A DNA stretch of 5,418 nucleotides, from the NCBI GenBank assembly GCA_050014415.1, contig JBEKDJ010000466.1:1-5418 (forward strand). Reading direction: 5' to 3'. Shown one piece after another: positions 4,648 through 5,418 of the stretch; positions within the stretch are counted from its first letter, which is position 1; the number at the start of each line of letters is the position of its first letter. The position numbers were made by a program, and so were the translations under genes. This DNA is from JBEKDJ01 sp050014415. Lineage in GTDB: Bacteria > Desulfobacterota > BSN033 > UBA1163. The notes under the pieces are model-generated. The model was given only the letters and a program-made list of their open reading frames with translations. It was not told where the DNA came from and searched no databases.

Positions 4648-5418
4648 TTAACGTTGCGGGCCGGGGCCCCGGAATGGCCTGATGGCTTTTTCTATAAGGG
4701 GTATCTCCTTTTTCCACCAGGGTCGCTCAAGAGCCGGCATCGGCGCATTCGTTACCGCCTTTGGCATGATCTCTTCGTGCTTCTGGCGCGGACCTATTCT
4801 GTACTCGTCAAGGCCATACTCCCTACCGAGATTCGGGTTTAAGGGACACGCGGGGGGAAGCCCGGAAAGACACCGCACGAGACAGGTATTACATCTCGTG
4901 CACCGTTTGATATCGCCGATGCGTCCCTCCATCACCTTGTTCGGGTAATCCGGATCGATGAAAAGCTGGCGTCCGAGAGCGGAAACGTCGAATTTCCCCG
5001 CCTCGATGTTGGCATCGGCTTTGACCGGATCATGTTGAGACGCGACGAATACCGGGATTTTAAGCGCCTTCTTGAAGTCCGCTCCGGCATCGGGAATGTG
5101 CTCCGCCACGCCCTCCCTGCCGACGAGATGGGCTGCGTCCTCGTATCCACCACCATCTGAAAGACTAATGTATTCTGCCCCTCGGGCCTCCAGGTCCTTT
5201 GCCACATCAATCATTTCTCCTCGGGTTAGACCGCCTTCCACGTGTTCTTCAGCGCTGATGCGGACGCCCACCATAGCACCAGGGCAGGCATAACGGATCT
5301 GCTCCATGACTTCCATGAGGAATCGCTTCCTGTTTCGCCATTCCCCGCCGTACCAATCAGTCCGTTTGTTGGTCAATGGCGAAAGGAACTGGTGCTCAAT
5401 GTAGCCGTGGGGTGCGTG
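4648..5418 (-). CDS. Old Yellow Enzyme-like NADH:flavin oxidoreductase with Fe-S motif, 5' end outside window
   Basis: The frame is open from the right edge for 256 residues to TAA at 4650-4648, so the real start lies beyond the window; the in-frame TTG at 5376 is internal. The fragment begins with HAPHGYIEHQFLSPLTNKRT, the active-site His-x-x-His plus the long conserved stretch of FMN TIM-barrel reductases, followed by DWYGGEWRNRKRF. GVRIS (51-55) and ALGRQLFIDPD (147-157) match the FMN-contacting strands. A cysteine cluster follows, Cys173, 176, 179, 183 and 191, ending CPLNP, as in the [4Fe-4S] linker of 2,4-dienoyl-CoA reductase. Unlike that roughly 670-residue family, the protein stops about 65 residues later without the FAD/NAD(P) domain, ending in a Trp/Pro-rich tail. 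Electrons may therefore come from a separate partner such as ferredoxin or another flavoprotein (inference). Likely role: reduction or oxidation of a conjugated C=C bond in the cluster's pathway. Confidence 0.9.
   Translation of the reverse strand, partial: HAPHGYIEHQFLSPLTNKRTDWYGGEWRNRKRFLMEVMEQIRYACPGAMVGVRISAEEHVEGGLTRGEMIDVAKDLEARGAEYISLSDGGGYEDAAHLVGREGVAEHIPDAGADFKKALKIPVFVASQHDPVKADANIEAGKFDVSALGRQLFIDPDYPNKVMEGRIGDIKRCTRCNTCLVRCLSGLPPACPLNPNLGREYGLDEYRIGPRQKHEEIMPKAVTNAPMPALERPWWKKEIPLIEKAIRPFRGPGPQR

Noticed and set aside
4661..4672. Perfect 12-bp GC palindrome CCGGGGCCCCGG
   Set aside because: It is inside the codons for the Gly/Pro-rich end of the reductase and is explained by codon choice; there is no U-tract, so it is not a terminator.
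4566..4692. Minus-strand frame shifted from the Old Yellow Enzyme-like gene, reading ARNVKHFLRGFLAHDYLGG and ending at TAG 4568-4566
   Set aside because: It looks protein-like, but I recognise no family, it has no own start with an SD, and the RGPGPQR end of the main frame is a plausible natural terminus. A frameshift cannot be supported.
5374..5376. TTG as start codon of the Old Yellow Enzyme-like gene
   Set aside because: It falls within the conserved FLSPLTNKRT motif and the frame continues upstream with conserved residues to the window edge.

Overview
The window reads as a single minus-strand catabolic gene cluster, transcribed from right to left, probably from an anaerobic bacterium. 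The organism assignment is inference. It rests on balanced base composition, near-consensus AGGAGG ribosome binding sites, and a set of flavin, iron-sulfur and CoA enzymes common in anaerobic syntrophic or sulfate-reducing lineages (Desulfobacterota-like). Nothing here fixes the species.

Layout in transcription order. (1) 5418-4648: the 3' two thirds of an Old Yellow Enzyme-like FMN/Fe-S oxidoreductase, cut by the right edge. (2) 4543-3527: a metal-dependent amidohydrolase-2 family protein with a GTG start. (3) 3433-1931: an AMP-forming acyl-CoA ligase. (4) 1941-427: a fumarate-reductase-like FAD oxidoreductase whose start codon overlaps the end of the ligase. (5) A 228-bp gap holding an out-of-frame remnant of gene 4, a 14-bp perfect palindrome and an 18-codon small ORF with a strong ribosome binding site. 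(6) 198-1: the signal peptide and first residues of a branched-chain-amino-acid-type ABC transporter substrate-binding protein, cut by the left edge.

Together the genes suggest uptake of an organic acid (6), CoA activation (3), reduction or oxidation of ring or alkenyl double bonds by two flavoenzymes (1, 4), and a hydrolytic or decarboxylating step (2). The substrate cannot be read from sequence; an aromatic, alicyclic or other cyclic carboxylate is a reasonable guess.

The most notable observation is that two consecutive genes lack their last conserved C-terminal element. The ligase stops right after its LPK motif, before the glycine-lysine (A10) motif that carries the adenylation lysine. 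The flavoprotein loses about 21 conserved FAD/active-site residues and shifts frame, while the rest of its C-terminus (TFGRLAG...) survives in another frame just downstream. Either the pathway is decaying by small deletions at gene ends, or the sequence has assembly deletions; reads across 1925-1960 and 395-465 would decide. No tRNA, rRNA, insertion sequence or CRISPR array was seen.
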